From positions 1 to 29,412 of the forward strand of contig JAEYUO010000073.1 in assembly GCA_023432465.1 (NCBI GenBank): a stretch of DNA of 29,412 bases, in the 5' to 3' direction. Origin of the DNA: Planctomycetota bacterium (lineage in GTDB: Bacteria > Planctomycetota > Phycisphaerae > Phycisphaerales > UBA1924). How positions within the stretch are numbered: position 1 is the stretch's first letter; every line of letters begins with the position of its first letter. Made by a program: the position numbers and the translations under genes. The notes under the pieces are model-generated. The model searched no databases, had not been told where the DNA came from, and worked only from the letters and a program-made list of their open reading frames with translations. Shown here one piece after another: positions 14,978 through 22,612 of this stretch.

Positions 14978-15043
14978 GGTGAGTGGTGAGCAGTGATCGG
15001 TGAAGATCCGCTCTCCCGCACCACTCACCTATCACCACTCACC
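14978..15043. repeat. 12-bp inverted repeat between ssb and rplI
   Basis: GGTGAGTGGTGA (14978-14989) and its exact complement TCACCACTCACC (15032-15043) are separated by 42 nt. The motif is itself built of GTGAGTG-type heptamers, further copies of which run on to 15050. The element occupies the place where rpsR usually stands. It may be a decayed heptamer array or a structured mRNA segment that sets the ssb/rplI balance. Confidence 0.8.
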
Positions 15044-15136
15044 ACTCACTCATTCCCGTTGGGGCAGCCCGGTTCGCGTGAACCCTCAACTGCCCCTCAA
15101 CTTCTCCCGGCATTTCGCCGGAAAGGACAGCGAATC

Positions 15137-15853
15137 ATGGCTCGAAGCGTTGAACTCCTCCTCACCGAGAACGTCGAAAACCTGGGCATCGTCGGCGATG
15201 TCGTCCGCGTCAAGGTCGGCTACGCCCGCAACTTCCTCCTCCCGCGAGAGCTCGCCACCGAGCCCAGCGAGGAGCTGATCAAGGGCCTCCAGGCCAAGCG
15301 CGCTGAGGCCGAGCGCCAGCTCGCCGAGCAGCGTCAGCTCCGCGTCGCCACCATCGAGAAGCTCGCAGGCTACGAGATCCACCTCGAGCGTTCCTGCAAC
15401 GATCAGGGCATCCTCTACGCAGGTGTCACCCAGCAGGAAATCGCCGGGGCCCTCAACGCCGCCGGCTTCAACACCGTCCGCCCGCGCGATATCCGCCTCA
15501 ACGAGGCCATCAAGCGCGTTGACACCTACTCGGTGCACGTCAAGTTCGAGACCGAGCTCGAGACCAACATCAAGCTCTGGGTCATGGCCGACCGCAAGCT
15601 CGAGACCGAAGAGAAGGACGAGATGGAGTTCGACTCCGAGGGCGAGCTCGTCGATAAGTCCAAGGCCGGCAAGGGCGGCAACGATCGCCCGGAGCGACCC
15701 GCCCGCGATCGCGGCCCCAAGATCGACCTCCTCGAGAAGCCCAAGACCGGCTGGGCCCCCCGGGCCGAGGCCGCGGCCACGACCGAAGCCGCCGCCGCCG
15801 AGCCCGCCGCGGAACCCGCGAAGAAGGCCGGCAAGAAGTCCAAGAAGGAGTGA
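15137..15853 (+). CDS. rplI: 50S ribosomal protein bL9 with long C-terminal extension
   Basis: A 238-residue large-subunit protein. The N-terminal 23S-binding domain (VELLLTENVENLGIVGDVV, then VKVGYARNFLLPR) and the connecting helix (about 44-78) are typical. The C-terminal domain ends near residue 155. bL9 is usually about 150 residues; here about 85 more follow, with a stretch resembling RPERPARDRGPK and then Ala/Glu/Lys repeats ending in KKAGKKSKKE. The ATG at 15137 has AAAGGA 9 nt upstream. It is the last gene of the operon, closed by the terminator at 15881. Confidence 0.94.
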   Translation: MARSVELLLTENVENLGIVGDVVRVKVGYARNFLLPRELATEPSEELIKGLQAKRAEAERQLAEQRQLRVATIEKLAGYEIHLERSCNDQGILYAGVTQQEIAGALNAAGFNTVRPRDIRLNEAIKRVDTYSVHVKFETELETNIKLWVMADRKLETEEKDEMEFDSEGELVDKSKAGKGGNDRPERPARDRGPKIDLLEKPKTGWAPRAEAAATTEAAAAEPAAEPAKKAGKKSKKE

Positions 15854-15880
15854 TCAACTCCCCCGCATCCTGAGATGTCA

Positions 15881-15910
15881 CAAGAGCCCGGCACGCACGC
15901 CGGGCTCTTT
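15881..15910 (+). terminator. Rho-independent terminator of the glmU-rplI operon
   Basis: An 11-bp GC-rich stem (AAGAGCCCGGC, 15881-15891, with GCCGGGCTCTT, 15898-15908), a 6-nt loop and a run of T. It lies 27 nt after the rplI stop. This is the clearest terminator in the window. Confidence 0.92.
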
Positions 15911-16027
15911 TCATTGGGAACACAGAGCCATCAGAGCACGCCAGAAGCTCGATCGATGAGGCCGGCGCGCGACCCCGCCTCGCCCCTCTGCTTCACGCCG
16001 CTTGCTCTGCTCCCTCCGTGTTCCTTC

Positions 16028-17782
16028 CTACTTCGCCAGTTCCCCCTCCACCGCCTCAACCACCCGCGCCACCGTCGCATCCCCGAAGTCAAAGCTCAGG
16101 TCCGCCGCTTTGAACAGCTCCGGCAGCGGCCGGCTCCCGCCCAGCGTCAGCGCGCGGATGTACGCATCCACCGCCGCCTTCTCGCCCCGCACCTTCGAGC
16201 TCTGCCAGAGCTGCAGCGCGCCCAGCTGCGCGATCCCGTACTCGATGTAGTACATCGGGTGGCTGTACAGGTGGCTCTGCCGCTGCCACCACCACTTCCG
16301 CTCCGTCTCCAGCCCCTCCCACGAAACCCCCCGGCCGAAGCGGCCATCCAGCTCCAGCCAGTACGCGCACCGCTGCTCGTGCGTGTGCCCCGGGTTCGCA
16401 TACACCCAGTGCTGGAACGCGTCGATCGTCGCGATCCACGCCAGCAGCGTCACCGAGTCCTCGATGTGCTCGTGCCGCGCCCGCCGAAGTTCCTCCGAGC
16501 CCTCCCTGTAGAACGCACCGGGCGCGCCCCAGTGCGGCATGCTCAGGTGCTCCATCGACATGCTCGCCACTTCCGCGAACTCGATGGGCGAGTGCCGGTA
16601 GTCCACGATCGGCTCATTGGCACACAGCATCGAGTGGAACGCGTGCCCGGCCTCGTGCAGCATCGTCATCGCGTCATCGTGCAGCCCCGCCGCGTTCATG
16701 AAGATGAACGGCCGCCGCGTCCGGTCACGCATGTACTGATACCCGCCCGGCCGCTTGCCGCGCCGCGAGTCCAGATCCAGGAAATCGGTCTTGCAGGTCT
16801 TCCCGCCCTCGCCCGCACCGGCGGTCATCCGCCCGAGCATCTCCGCAAGCCGCGGATCCAGCGACTTCACCGTCGCCATGGACTTGGCCACAAGCTCCGC
16901 TCCTCCCTCAAACGGCCGCAGCCGCTCGCGCCCGTGCTCATCAACGCCAAGGTCCCACGGCCGCAGCGTGTCGATCCCCAGTGCGCTCCGCCGCGCCTCA
17001 CTCCGCCGGCGCACAAACGGCACCACGTACCGCTCGACCGCCCGCCAGAACTCGCGGCAATCACCCGGCGTGTAATCAAACCGGCTCTTCTCGCTGAACG
17101 CATACTTCACATACGCGCCCGAATCCGAATCGGTGCCGAAGCCCGCGTTCCGCGCCACCTGGTCGCGCAGCGCCACCATCTTGTCGTACAGATCATCGAG
17201 CTTCTCCCGGTCCTGCAGCCGGCGCTCCATCGTCGCCCGCCACGCCCGCTCCCGCAGCGCGCGATCCGTCGAGAGGTCAAACTCCTTCATCTGCGGGAGC
17301 GTCCGCTCCTTCCCCTCAAAGAACACCGTCTGCGCCCCGGCGATCTTCCCGAACTGCTGCGACAGCTTCGACAGCTCCGTATGCAGCGGCACGTTCTCCT
17401 CGCGGAAGATCTCCACCTGCGTCCGCTTGGTCCGCAGCATCACGTCATACCGCTTGTGATCCAGCGGAAACCGGTCCGCCATCGCGACCAGCATCCGGTC
17501 AAGGTCGAACTCCGACTGCTGCAGCTTGGGCGCGACCTCCTCGAGGTACTTGCCGAACGCCGCCTCCACATCCTTGTTCTCGGTGTCGCACGATGTCGCG
17601 ATGTACAGCTCGGCCCGCGCCTCAGCGCACGCCGCGTCCAGCTCGGAACGATCGAGGATCCACCGCTCCAGCTCCTCCTTCGAGGCGATCTGCCGCGACA
17701 GCAGGTCCGCGACAAACGGCTCGATCCCCGCCCACGCGGTCCCGTCAAACGACTTGGTCAGAAACGTCTCGGCTGTGATCAT
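16028..17782 (-). CDS. M3-family oligoendopeptidase
   Basis: This 584-residue zinc metallopeptidase probably trims short peptides in the cytoplasm, like oligoendopeptidase F. The zinc motif HEAGH is at 376-380 (TMLHEAGHAFHSML), and the third ligand is probably Glu404 in IEFAEVASMSME, 28 residues after the first His, close to the M3 spacing. A mostly helical N-terminal half, and GxxPGGYQY-like and PHW motifs nearby, fit the family. The ATG at 17782 is chosen because a -10 box (TACGCT) lies 6 nt upstream; the open frame above is Ala/Arg-rich and crosses the neighbouring terminator. It has no signal peptide. The gene stands alone, convergent with rplI. Confidence 0.92.
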   Translation of the reverse strand: MITAETFLTKSFDGTAWAGIEPFVADLLSRQIASKEELERWILDRSELDAACAEARAELYIATSCDTENKDVEAAFGKYLEEVAPKLQQSEFDLDRMLVAMADRFPLDHKRYDVMLRTKRTQVEIFREENVPLHTELSKLSQQFGKIAGAQTVFFEGKERTLPQMKEFDLSTDRALRERAWRATMERRLQDREKLDDLYDKMVALRDQVARNAGFGTDSDSGAYVKYAFSEKSRFDYTPGDCREFWRAVERYVVPFVRRRSEARRSALGIDTLRPWDLGVDEHGRERLRPFEGGAELVAKSMATVKSLDPRLAEMLGRMTAGAGEGGKTCKTDFLDLDSRRGKRPGGYQYMRDRTRRPFIFMNAAGLHDDAMTMLHEAGHAFHSMLCANEPIVDYRHSPIEFAEVASMSMEHLSMPHWGAPGAFYREGSEELRRARHEHIEDSVTLLAWIATIDAFQHWVYANPGHTHEQRCAYWLELDGRFGRGVSWEGLETERKWWWQRQSHLYSHPMYYIEYGIAQLGALQLWQSSKVRGEKAAVDAYIRALTLGGSRPLPELFKAADLSFDFGDATVARVVEAVEGELAK

Positions 17783-17788
17783 GTGCGG

Positions 17789-17794
17789 AGCGTA
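17789..17794 (-). promoter_or_regulatory. -10 element of a leaderless oligopeptidase transcript
   Basis: TACGCT on the minus strand, 6 nt before the ATG at 17782, with no Shine-Dalgarno sequence. It fits initiation at the start codon. Confidence 0.5.
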
Positions 17795-17841
17795 CTGGCA
17801 ACCGGCCGCCGCGGCCAGTCCCCGGCCGCTCAGAACACCCC

Positions 17842-17875
17842 AAAAAGCACGAAGCCCGGCCGAACGGGCCGGGCT
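17842..17875 (-). terminator. Terminator downstream of the ClpP-fold gene pair
   Basis: On the minus strand: AGCCCGGCC, 5-nt loop, GGCCGGGCT (17853-17875), then TCGTGCTTTTT. It lies 40 nt after the stop at 17916. The T-run begins some 6 nt past the stem, so efficiency is uncertain. Confidence 0.7.
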
Positions 17876-17915
17876 CCGAGGTTGTGCTGCAAGTGTGAAT
17901 CGCCCTGACAATCGC

Positions 17916-19172
17916 TCAGCGCATCAGCCGCTTGAGCATCTCATCCTGCTCGCGGAACCACTCGTCATCCGTGCCATACATCCAAGCGAAGTTGGGGTTC
18001 CCGCTGAACAACCGCTTCAACTCCGCCAGGTGCCTGCGGGCGATGCCCACCTCGGCGCCCCGGCGCTGGCGATCCTGGATCCCCGCCGCGACCTGCACGG
18101 TCCGGGTGAACTTCTCATAGGCGACCTGCCACTGCTTGTCCGCCTTGTCATTGTCCCGCATGTTTTTGTCGATGAAGTCCGTCGCCTGCTTCCCGGCCCA
18201 GACGTACTCCTCATACCCCATCGCCCGCGCCACCTCATCGGGCGTGGCAGCGATCGCCTTTCCGAGGCCGAACTTCACCGCGACGTTGGCCGTCAACGTC
18301 AGAACCTCACCGACGGGGTTGATGATGTGCTCGCCGCTGGTCACATCCTGGAACCAGGTCACCTGACCGGTCCGCTCATCGATCGAAGCGCTCAGCGGCT
18401 CCTGGATCTGCATCGACCGCATGATCTTCGGATCCTTCTTGCCCTTGCGAGAAGCCTCCTCCATCTGCAGCAGCACCATCTCAAGCTGCATGCCCTTGAT
18501 CGCGTTCAGCCGGCCCGAGAAGCCCGTGCACGCGCCGATGTTCCCCTCGGGAAGGAAGTAGAACTCCTCCAGAACCCACGGGCTCATCGCCGCGGCGGAA
18601 ATCGCCGACTCGATCCACCCCACCGTGCGGAAGCGCGGCTTGTACTCCTTCTCGTACACCTCGATGAACTTCTCCAGTTCGGCCAGGAGGCCGCCGCCCG
18701 AGTTCACCCGGACGATCACATCCGTGACCCCGTCCTTCTCCAGAATCGGGATCACGCGCTTCCACGCATCCGCGCTGATCTGGATCCCCACCGTGGTGTC
18801 GATCTCACCCTGCCACGCGCTGGGCGGGCCGAAGTTCAGGATCGCGATCCGCCGGACGCCATCGGCCCCGGGCTGCTTGGCCGCGCCGCTTGACTCCGCG
18901 GGCTTCGGCGCGGTCGCCGCCGGCGCGCTCTCCTCATCCTTCTCGATCTTCACGATCTGGTCCATCGTGAAGAACTGTTCCTGCTCGATGCTGCCGACCT
19001 TGACCTTGAAGTACACGAAGCCGTCGCCCTCGCGAACGACCTCGCCCTCCAGCACGCGACCATCCTTCAAGTGCAGCTTGTCGGCGATGGCGCTGGTCGC
19101 CATGGCGAACAAGGCGCACGCACCGGCCAGGGCCAGCATCATGTTCTTCATCGTGTTGCGGATCCGGATCAT
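17916..19172 (-). CDS. Secreted ClpP/crotonase-fold protein (S49/NfeD-like), probably catalytic
   Basis: A 418-residue exported protein of a planctomycete-type family. The signal peptide is MKNMMLALAGACALFAMATSAIA. A small beta domain follows (KLHLKDGRVLEGEVV, to about residue 78), then a ClpP-like fold from about 105. Fold markers are VIVRVNSGGG (153-161, the oxyanion strand) and WIESAISAAAMSPW (186-199) before LPEGNIGACTGF. Ser192 or Ser189 is at the place of the nucleophile in SppA/NfeD-type peptidases. The last 100 or so residues are Arg/Lys-rich and helical. Function is unproven; membrane-associated proteolysis of envelope proteins is the natural guess. The start at 19172 has GAGGGA 4 nt upstream. 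It lies 67 nt after its paralogue, on the same strand. Confidence 0.75.
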   Translation of the reverse strand: MIRIRNTMKNMMLALAGACALFAMATSAIADKLHLKDGRVLEGEVVREGDGFVYFKVKVGSIEQEQFFTMDQIVKIEKDEESAPAATAPKPAESSGAAKQPGADGVRRIAILNFGPPSAWQGEIDTTVGIQISADAWKRVIPILEKDGVTDVIVRVNSGGGLLAELEKFIEVYEKEYKPRFRTVGWIESAISAAAMSPWVLEEFYFLPEGNIGACTGFSGRLNAIKGMQLEMVLLQMEEASRKGKKDPKIMRSMQIQEPLSASIDERTGQVTWFQDVTSGEHIINPVGEVLTLTANVAVKFGLGKAIAATPDEVARAMGYEEYVWAGKQATDFIDKNMRDNDKADKQWQVAYEKFTRTVQVAAGIQDRQRRGAEVGIARRHLAELKRLFSGNPNFAWMYGTDDEWFREQDEMLKRLMR

Positions 19173-19239
19173 GGTTCCCTCATTGAATCAGTTGTGTTCA
19201 CACGTGCACAGTCATCGCTACGCCCGACCAATCCGGCCA

Positions 19240-20697
19240 TCAGGGAGGGCCATCCAGCCGCTGCGCCTGCTCGATGCGGTCGATCATGATGTCGATCGTC
19301 TGCAGGTCGATCTGCGGAATCCGGCGCGGGTCCAGAGACTCGCGATACCGGTTGAAGATCCCGCGGATCTCGCGGAGGAGGTTCTTCTGCTGCGTACGGG
19401 CCGCCGTGCGCTCGCGATACTCACCCGGCGCACGCACTTCAACGTTGCCGAACTGCTGGGCCAGGCGGCGCAGGTTCGACTCCGCCCGGTCCACCTCTTC
19501 ACCCCAACTCTTCAGGATGTCATTCCCGCGGCCCTTCACCTCGACATAGTCGCGCGTGAAACCCAGGCGATACATCAACTCGCGGATGTCCGTTGCCGTC
19601 CCCTTCGAGAAGCCGATTCGCTCCGCCACCACGCTCGTCAGCGTCAGGACATCATCGCCCTGGTACCGGATCAGGGCATCGAGTCCGTCTCGACGCTCCC
19701 CTTCGCCGTCATCGGTCAGCAGGAACTCATCCGCCGACTCCGGCAACCGCTCCAGGAACTCCGCCTTGCCGCCCACCATGCGGTACGAAAGCACATAGTC
19801 GATGCGGGCCATGGCGCGGATGATCCGCGGGTCGTGCCCACCCTTCTCGGCGAGGCCCTCGGCCCGCTTCTGCCGGAGCGAGTACTGCTTCTCCTGGGCG
19901 ACCTTGTCGCCCACGCCGTCGAGCATGTGATCCAAACCACCGACACCCCCGTGCATCGCACCGGGCGCGAAGTACAGTTCCGGGCAGATGAACGGCAGGA
20001 ACGCCGCCGGACCCAGCGCCTTCTTGATGTACCCGACCAGCCGCGGCTTCTTCGTCCACTCCACATCATCGCGGACTCGATCGGTGATCAGCACGCTGAT
20101 CTGACGGGCCGTTTCCAACTGATCGAACGAACCGGGGTCGTACAGGAACTTCGGCCGCCCACGCTGATCAAACTCCTCGAACGGGTGGTCAAACTCCAGC
20201 ACCAGCACATCCGGCTGGTGCGACTTCACATCATCCATCACGCGGATCATCGAGGTAGCGCAGACATTCCGGCCGAACTCGCCGTTCATCCGGATCACAT
20301 AGACCTTCGGCGCGCCCTCTTCGTGCTTCGTGTCCTGCTTCGCCGCGGGCTTCCGCACATCGGTCGGCTTGGTCGTCGCCGGGGCAGAGCCGTCCAGCGG
20401 AGCCCCCGCGCCCTTCTGGATCGCCAGGATCTCGCTCTTCTGGTACACCGTCTCCGCGCTCATCCCCGCGATCGACACCTTCACCTTCACCGTCGTGTCC
20501 GTCTCCTCGACGATCTCACACTCCACGCGGTTGCCGTTCTTGAAGATGATCACATCCTTCGACGCGACCTTCGCCTCTTCGCCGGCCTTGTCGGCAGTCT
20601 TGGGCGCGCCCGACTGTGCCGCCGCCATCGGCAGGCCCATCCCCAGCGCCAGCATCCCGACCGCCGCGGCCTTCAGAAACATGTGATTCACCTTCAT
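19240..20697 (-). CDS. Paralogue of the downstream ClpP-fold protein, catalytic Ser not conserved
   Basis: A 485-residue exported protein with the same plan as its neighbour: signal peptide (KAAAVGMLALGMGLPMAAA), small beta domain (IIFKNGNRVECEIVEE), Ala/Thr/Lys linker, ClpP-like core and a charged helical C-terminus. Aligning the active-site strand gives GYIKKALGPAAFLPF against GWIESAISAAAMSPW next door: both Ser are replaced (Lys and Gly), and the GG of the oxyanion strand is absent (EFDHPFEEF). It is therefore probably a non-catalytic partner or scaffold. The ATG at 20697 is preferred over the GTG at 20706 because GGAG sits 8 nt before it. First gene of the pair. Confidence 0.72.
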   Translation of the reverse strand: MKVNHMFLKAAAVGMLALGMGLPMAAAQSGAPKTADKAGEEAKVASKDVIIFKNGNRVECEIVEETDTTVKVKVSIAGMSAETVYQKSEILAIQKGAGAPLDGSAPATTKPTDVRKPAAKQDTKHEEGAPKVYVIRMNGEFGRNVCATSMIRVMDDVKSHQPDVLVLEFDHPFEEFDQRGRPKFLYDPGSFDQLETARQISVLITDRVRDDVEWTKKPRLVGYIKKALGPAAFLPFICPELYFAPGAMHGGVGGLDHMLDGVGDKVAQEKQYSLRQKRAEGLAEKGGHDPRIIRAMARIDYVLSYRMVGGKAEFLERLPESADEFLLTDDGEGERRDGLDALIRYQGDDVLTLTSVVAERIGFSKGTATDIRELMYRLGFTRDYVEVKGRGNDILKSWGEEVDRAESNLRRLAQQFGNVEVRAPGEYRERTAARTQQKNLLREIRGIFNRYRESLDPRRIPQIDLQTIDIMIDRIEQAQRLDGPP

Positions 20698-20820
20698 GCG
20701 TCGCACTCCACTTGCTCGCGGCCCGGATCCCGGCCTCGCGGCCGACCATCGCCACTCTCAGGTTCTTCGCACACTCACGCCGACCCGGAAACAGGCCGCC
20801 GTCCACCACCCCGTACCACT

Positions 20821-22104
20821 TTAGACGCCCATCCTCCCCGCAAGTTCCATCGCTTCCGCCTTGGTCCGCACCCGTCCCTCCAGTTGAGCATCGGTCACCC
20901 CATCCAGGATCCTCTTGAACGCTGGCCCTGGCCGAAGCCCCATCGCGATCAGGTCCTCCCCCGTCACCAGCGGCTGCGGGCTGATCCCGATCCCATCCGC
21001 CTCTAAACCCTTGACTTCACCAGAGATACGCTTCGCCGCCGCGGCATCCACCGCCCCCAGAAGCCCCAAGGCCTGCGCAAACATGGCCCTTGCCGCCAAT
21101 CGCTTCCGTCGGGCCACACCTATCATACCCCAGTCCCGCACAAAAGCCGAGTATATTTCCAAAACGTCCGAGAACTCCGTTGATTCCTCGTTGCTCAGGC
21201 ACAGGGCGCCCCGCCATCGCGCCCGGACCTCCGCGATCTGTCGCTCATCCAACCCCGCCCCGCCCGCACCCATCCTTTCTATACACCACGCCGCGAGAAC
21301 ACTCCCCACAATCGGGGTAGATGCATCCTGTCTTACCACGGCACTCAGCGAGCCCGGCCCCCTCGCTTCTTCCTGAAGAACCGGGGCATCCAAGCCCAGC
21401 CGCTCGATCAACTCGACCGCGCGCATCCGACACACCGCGGATGGATGCAGCAGCATCCGACGCATCTCCTCCCCGATGCGCTCGCGCGAAACCCCTCGGA
21501 GCTCCGCCGCGTGCCGCGAGATCGCGGCGGCCGTTCCCGGCTCGATCATGAACCCCAGCCGCGCCGCGAACCGCACCGCGCGAAGCGCCCGCAGATGATC
21601 CTCCGCGAGCCGCTTCTCCGGCTCGCCGACCGCGCGGATCACCCTCGCGGCCAGATCCTGCTGCCCGCCGACAAAGTCGATCACGCGCCCCGGCGTTCCC
21701 GGCTCAAGCAGCGGATCGAGGAACAACGCGTTGATCGTGAAATCCCGCCGCTTGGCATCCTCCTCCGGCGTCGAAAAATGCACGCTGTCCGGCCGCCGCG
21801 CATCGCTGTACGGCCCATCGGACCGGAACGTCGCGACCTCGATCACCGCCCGCTCCGTGCCGATCTTTTCATACACCAGCACCACGCCGAACGCCGCGCC
21901 GACCTCCGCGGTCTTGGGGAACAACTCCCGCACCCGAGCGGGCACGGCATCCGTCGCGACATCGAAATCGGTCGGCCGCAGGCTCAGCAGCTCATCGCGA
22001 ACGCACCCGCCGGCGAAGTACGCCACATGCCCCGCCTGGCGCAGCACGCGCACGATCGCCGTTGCGGCTTCGCGGGCAAGGACAGGATCGGCGGCACGGG
22101 CCAT
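20821..22104 (-). CDS. CCA-adding enzyme / poly(A) polymerase family nucleotidyltransferase
   Basis: This 427-residue class II tRNA nucleotidyltransferase-type enzyme most likely adds or repairs the CCA end of tRNAs; the tRNA-Gln here lacks an encoded CCA. The head domain has FAGGCVRDELL (30-40), the metal-binding Asp46-Phe-Asp48 in RPTDFDVATDA, and RRDFTINAL (119-127). The neck follows with EDHLRALRAVRFAARLGF. Sequence alone cannot separate CCA-adding, A-adding and poly(A) polymerase activities, and no HD domain is evident. The start at 22104 is supported by a -10 box (TATCCT) 6 nt upstream; an ATG 39 nt further up adds a leader with no resemblance to the family. 123 nt separate it from the next gene on the strand. 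Confidence 0.9.
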   Translation of the reverse strand: MARAADPVLAREAATAIVRVLRQAGHVAYFAGGCVRDELLSLRPTDFDVATDAVPARVRELFPKTAEVGAAFGVVLVYEKIGTERAVIEVATFRSDGPYSDARRPDSVHFSTPEEDAKRRDFTINALFLDPLLEPGTPGRVIDFVGGQQDLAARVIRAVGEPEKRLAEDHLRALRAVRFAARLGFMIEPGTAAAISRHAAELRGVSRERIGEEMRRMLLHPSAVCRMRAVELIERLGLDAPVLQEEARGPGSLSAVVRQDASTPIVGSVLAAWCIERMGAGGAGLDERQIAEVRARWRGALCLSNEESTEFSDVLEIYSAFVRDWGMIGVARRKRLAARAMFAQALGLLGAVDAAAAKRISGEVKGLEADGIGISPQPLVTGEDLIAMGLRPGPAFKRILDGVTDAQLEGRVRTKAEAMELAGRMGV

Positions 22105-22110
22105 GCATGA

Positions 22111-22116
22111 AGGATA
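22111..22116 (-). promoter_or_regulatory. -10 element of a leaderless nucleotidyltransferase transcript
   Basis: TATCCT on the minus strand, 6 nt before the ATG at 22104; no Shine-Dalgarno sequence. It decides the start codon in favour of 22104. Confidence 0.55.
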
Positions 22117-22144
22117 GTGGGAAGCCGGTTCCCGCGCCCGCATT

Positions 22145-22162
22145 GCCCGGCATATGCCGGGC
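22145..22162. promoter_or_regulatory. 18-bp perfect palindrome between divergent genes
   Basis: GCCCGGCATATGCCGGGC lies between the divergent starts at 22104 and 22186 and covers the place expected for the -35 of the CMD gene (its -10 is at 22173). A dimeric repressor could bind it and affect both genes. No regulator gene is adjacent, and a simple hairpin is the alternative. Confidence 0.45.
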
Positions 22163-22172
22163 CGCGCTGTGG

Positions 22173-22178
22173 TAAAGT
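22173..22178 (+). promoter_or_regulatory. -10 element of a leaderless CMD-protein transcript
   Basis: TAAAGT, preceded by TGG (an extended -10 look), ends 7 nt before the ATG at 22186. The same TGGTA word occurs at 25912 before TAAACT. Confidence 0.55.
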
Positions 22179-22185
22179 GAGCAGC

Positions 22186-22569
22186 ATGTCACGCTACGAC
22201 CAGTTCCACGCCTTCCGCACCCGCCTCAACAACCGCATCCTCGGCCCCGGCAAGCCCGAGGGCCAGGGCGGCGGATCGACGCTCGTCACCAAGCGCTTCT
22301 TCGCGCTCGATGACCAGACCTACCGCGACACCTCGGCCGACGGCGGCCTCGACAAACCAACCAAGGAACTGCTCGGCCTCACCGCCTCCGCCGTCCTCCG
22401 CTGCGACGACTGCATCGCCTACCACATCGACCAGTGCGTCGCCGCGGGCTGCACCGACCGGCAGATCTGGGAAGCGCTCGATGTCGCGCTGATCGTCGGC
22501 GGGTCGATCGTCATCCCACATCTCCGCCGCGGCGTGGAGTTTCTGGATGAGTGCCGGGCGAGGGGCTGA
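22186..22569 (+). CDS. Carboxymuconolactone decarboxylase/AhpD-like protein
   Basis: A 127-residue all-helical protein of the CMD family. The redox motif Cys73-x-x-Cys76 with His80 (LRCDDCIAYH) is complete, which points to an AhpD-like peroxidase or disulfide reductase rather than a lactone decarboxylase. ELLGLTASAV before it and IWEALDVALIVGGSIV after it are typical. The start at 22186 is set by the promoter 7 nt upstream. A gene of unknown function follows after 43 nt and may share its mRNA. It acts in the cytoplasm; its electron donor is unknown. Confidence 0.88.
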   Translation: MSRYDQFHAFRTRLNNRILGPGKPEGQGGGSTLVTKRFFALDDQTYRDTSADGGLDKPTKELLGLTASAVLRCDDCIAYHIDQCVAAGCTDRQIWEALDVALIVGGSIVIPHLRRGVEFLDECRARG

Positions 22570-22612
22570 GCCGCGCGGGCACCGAAAGCACAAACATCTA
22601 CTGGAGTACACA

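Noticed and set aside
15875..17908. Plus-strand open frame of 677 codons over the M3 peptidase
   Set aside because: Arg/His/Pro/Leu-rich shadow; the opposite strand has HEAGH and the whole M3 pattern.
17526..18893. Plus-strand open frame of 455 codons
   Set aside because: Crosses a terminator and parts of two genes on the other strand; no recognisable domain.
18625..21006. Plus-strand open frame of 793 codons across the ClpP-fold pair
   Set aside because: Runs across two genes and their intergenic gap with a His/Arg/Leu-rich, motif-free translation; the minus-strand genes have signal peptides and ribosome binding sites.
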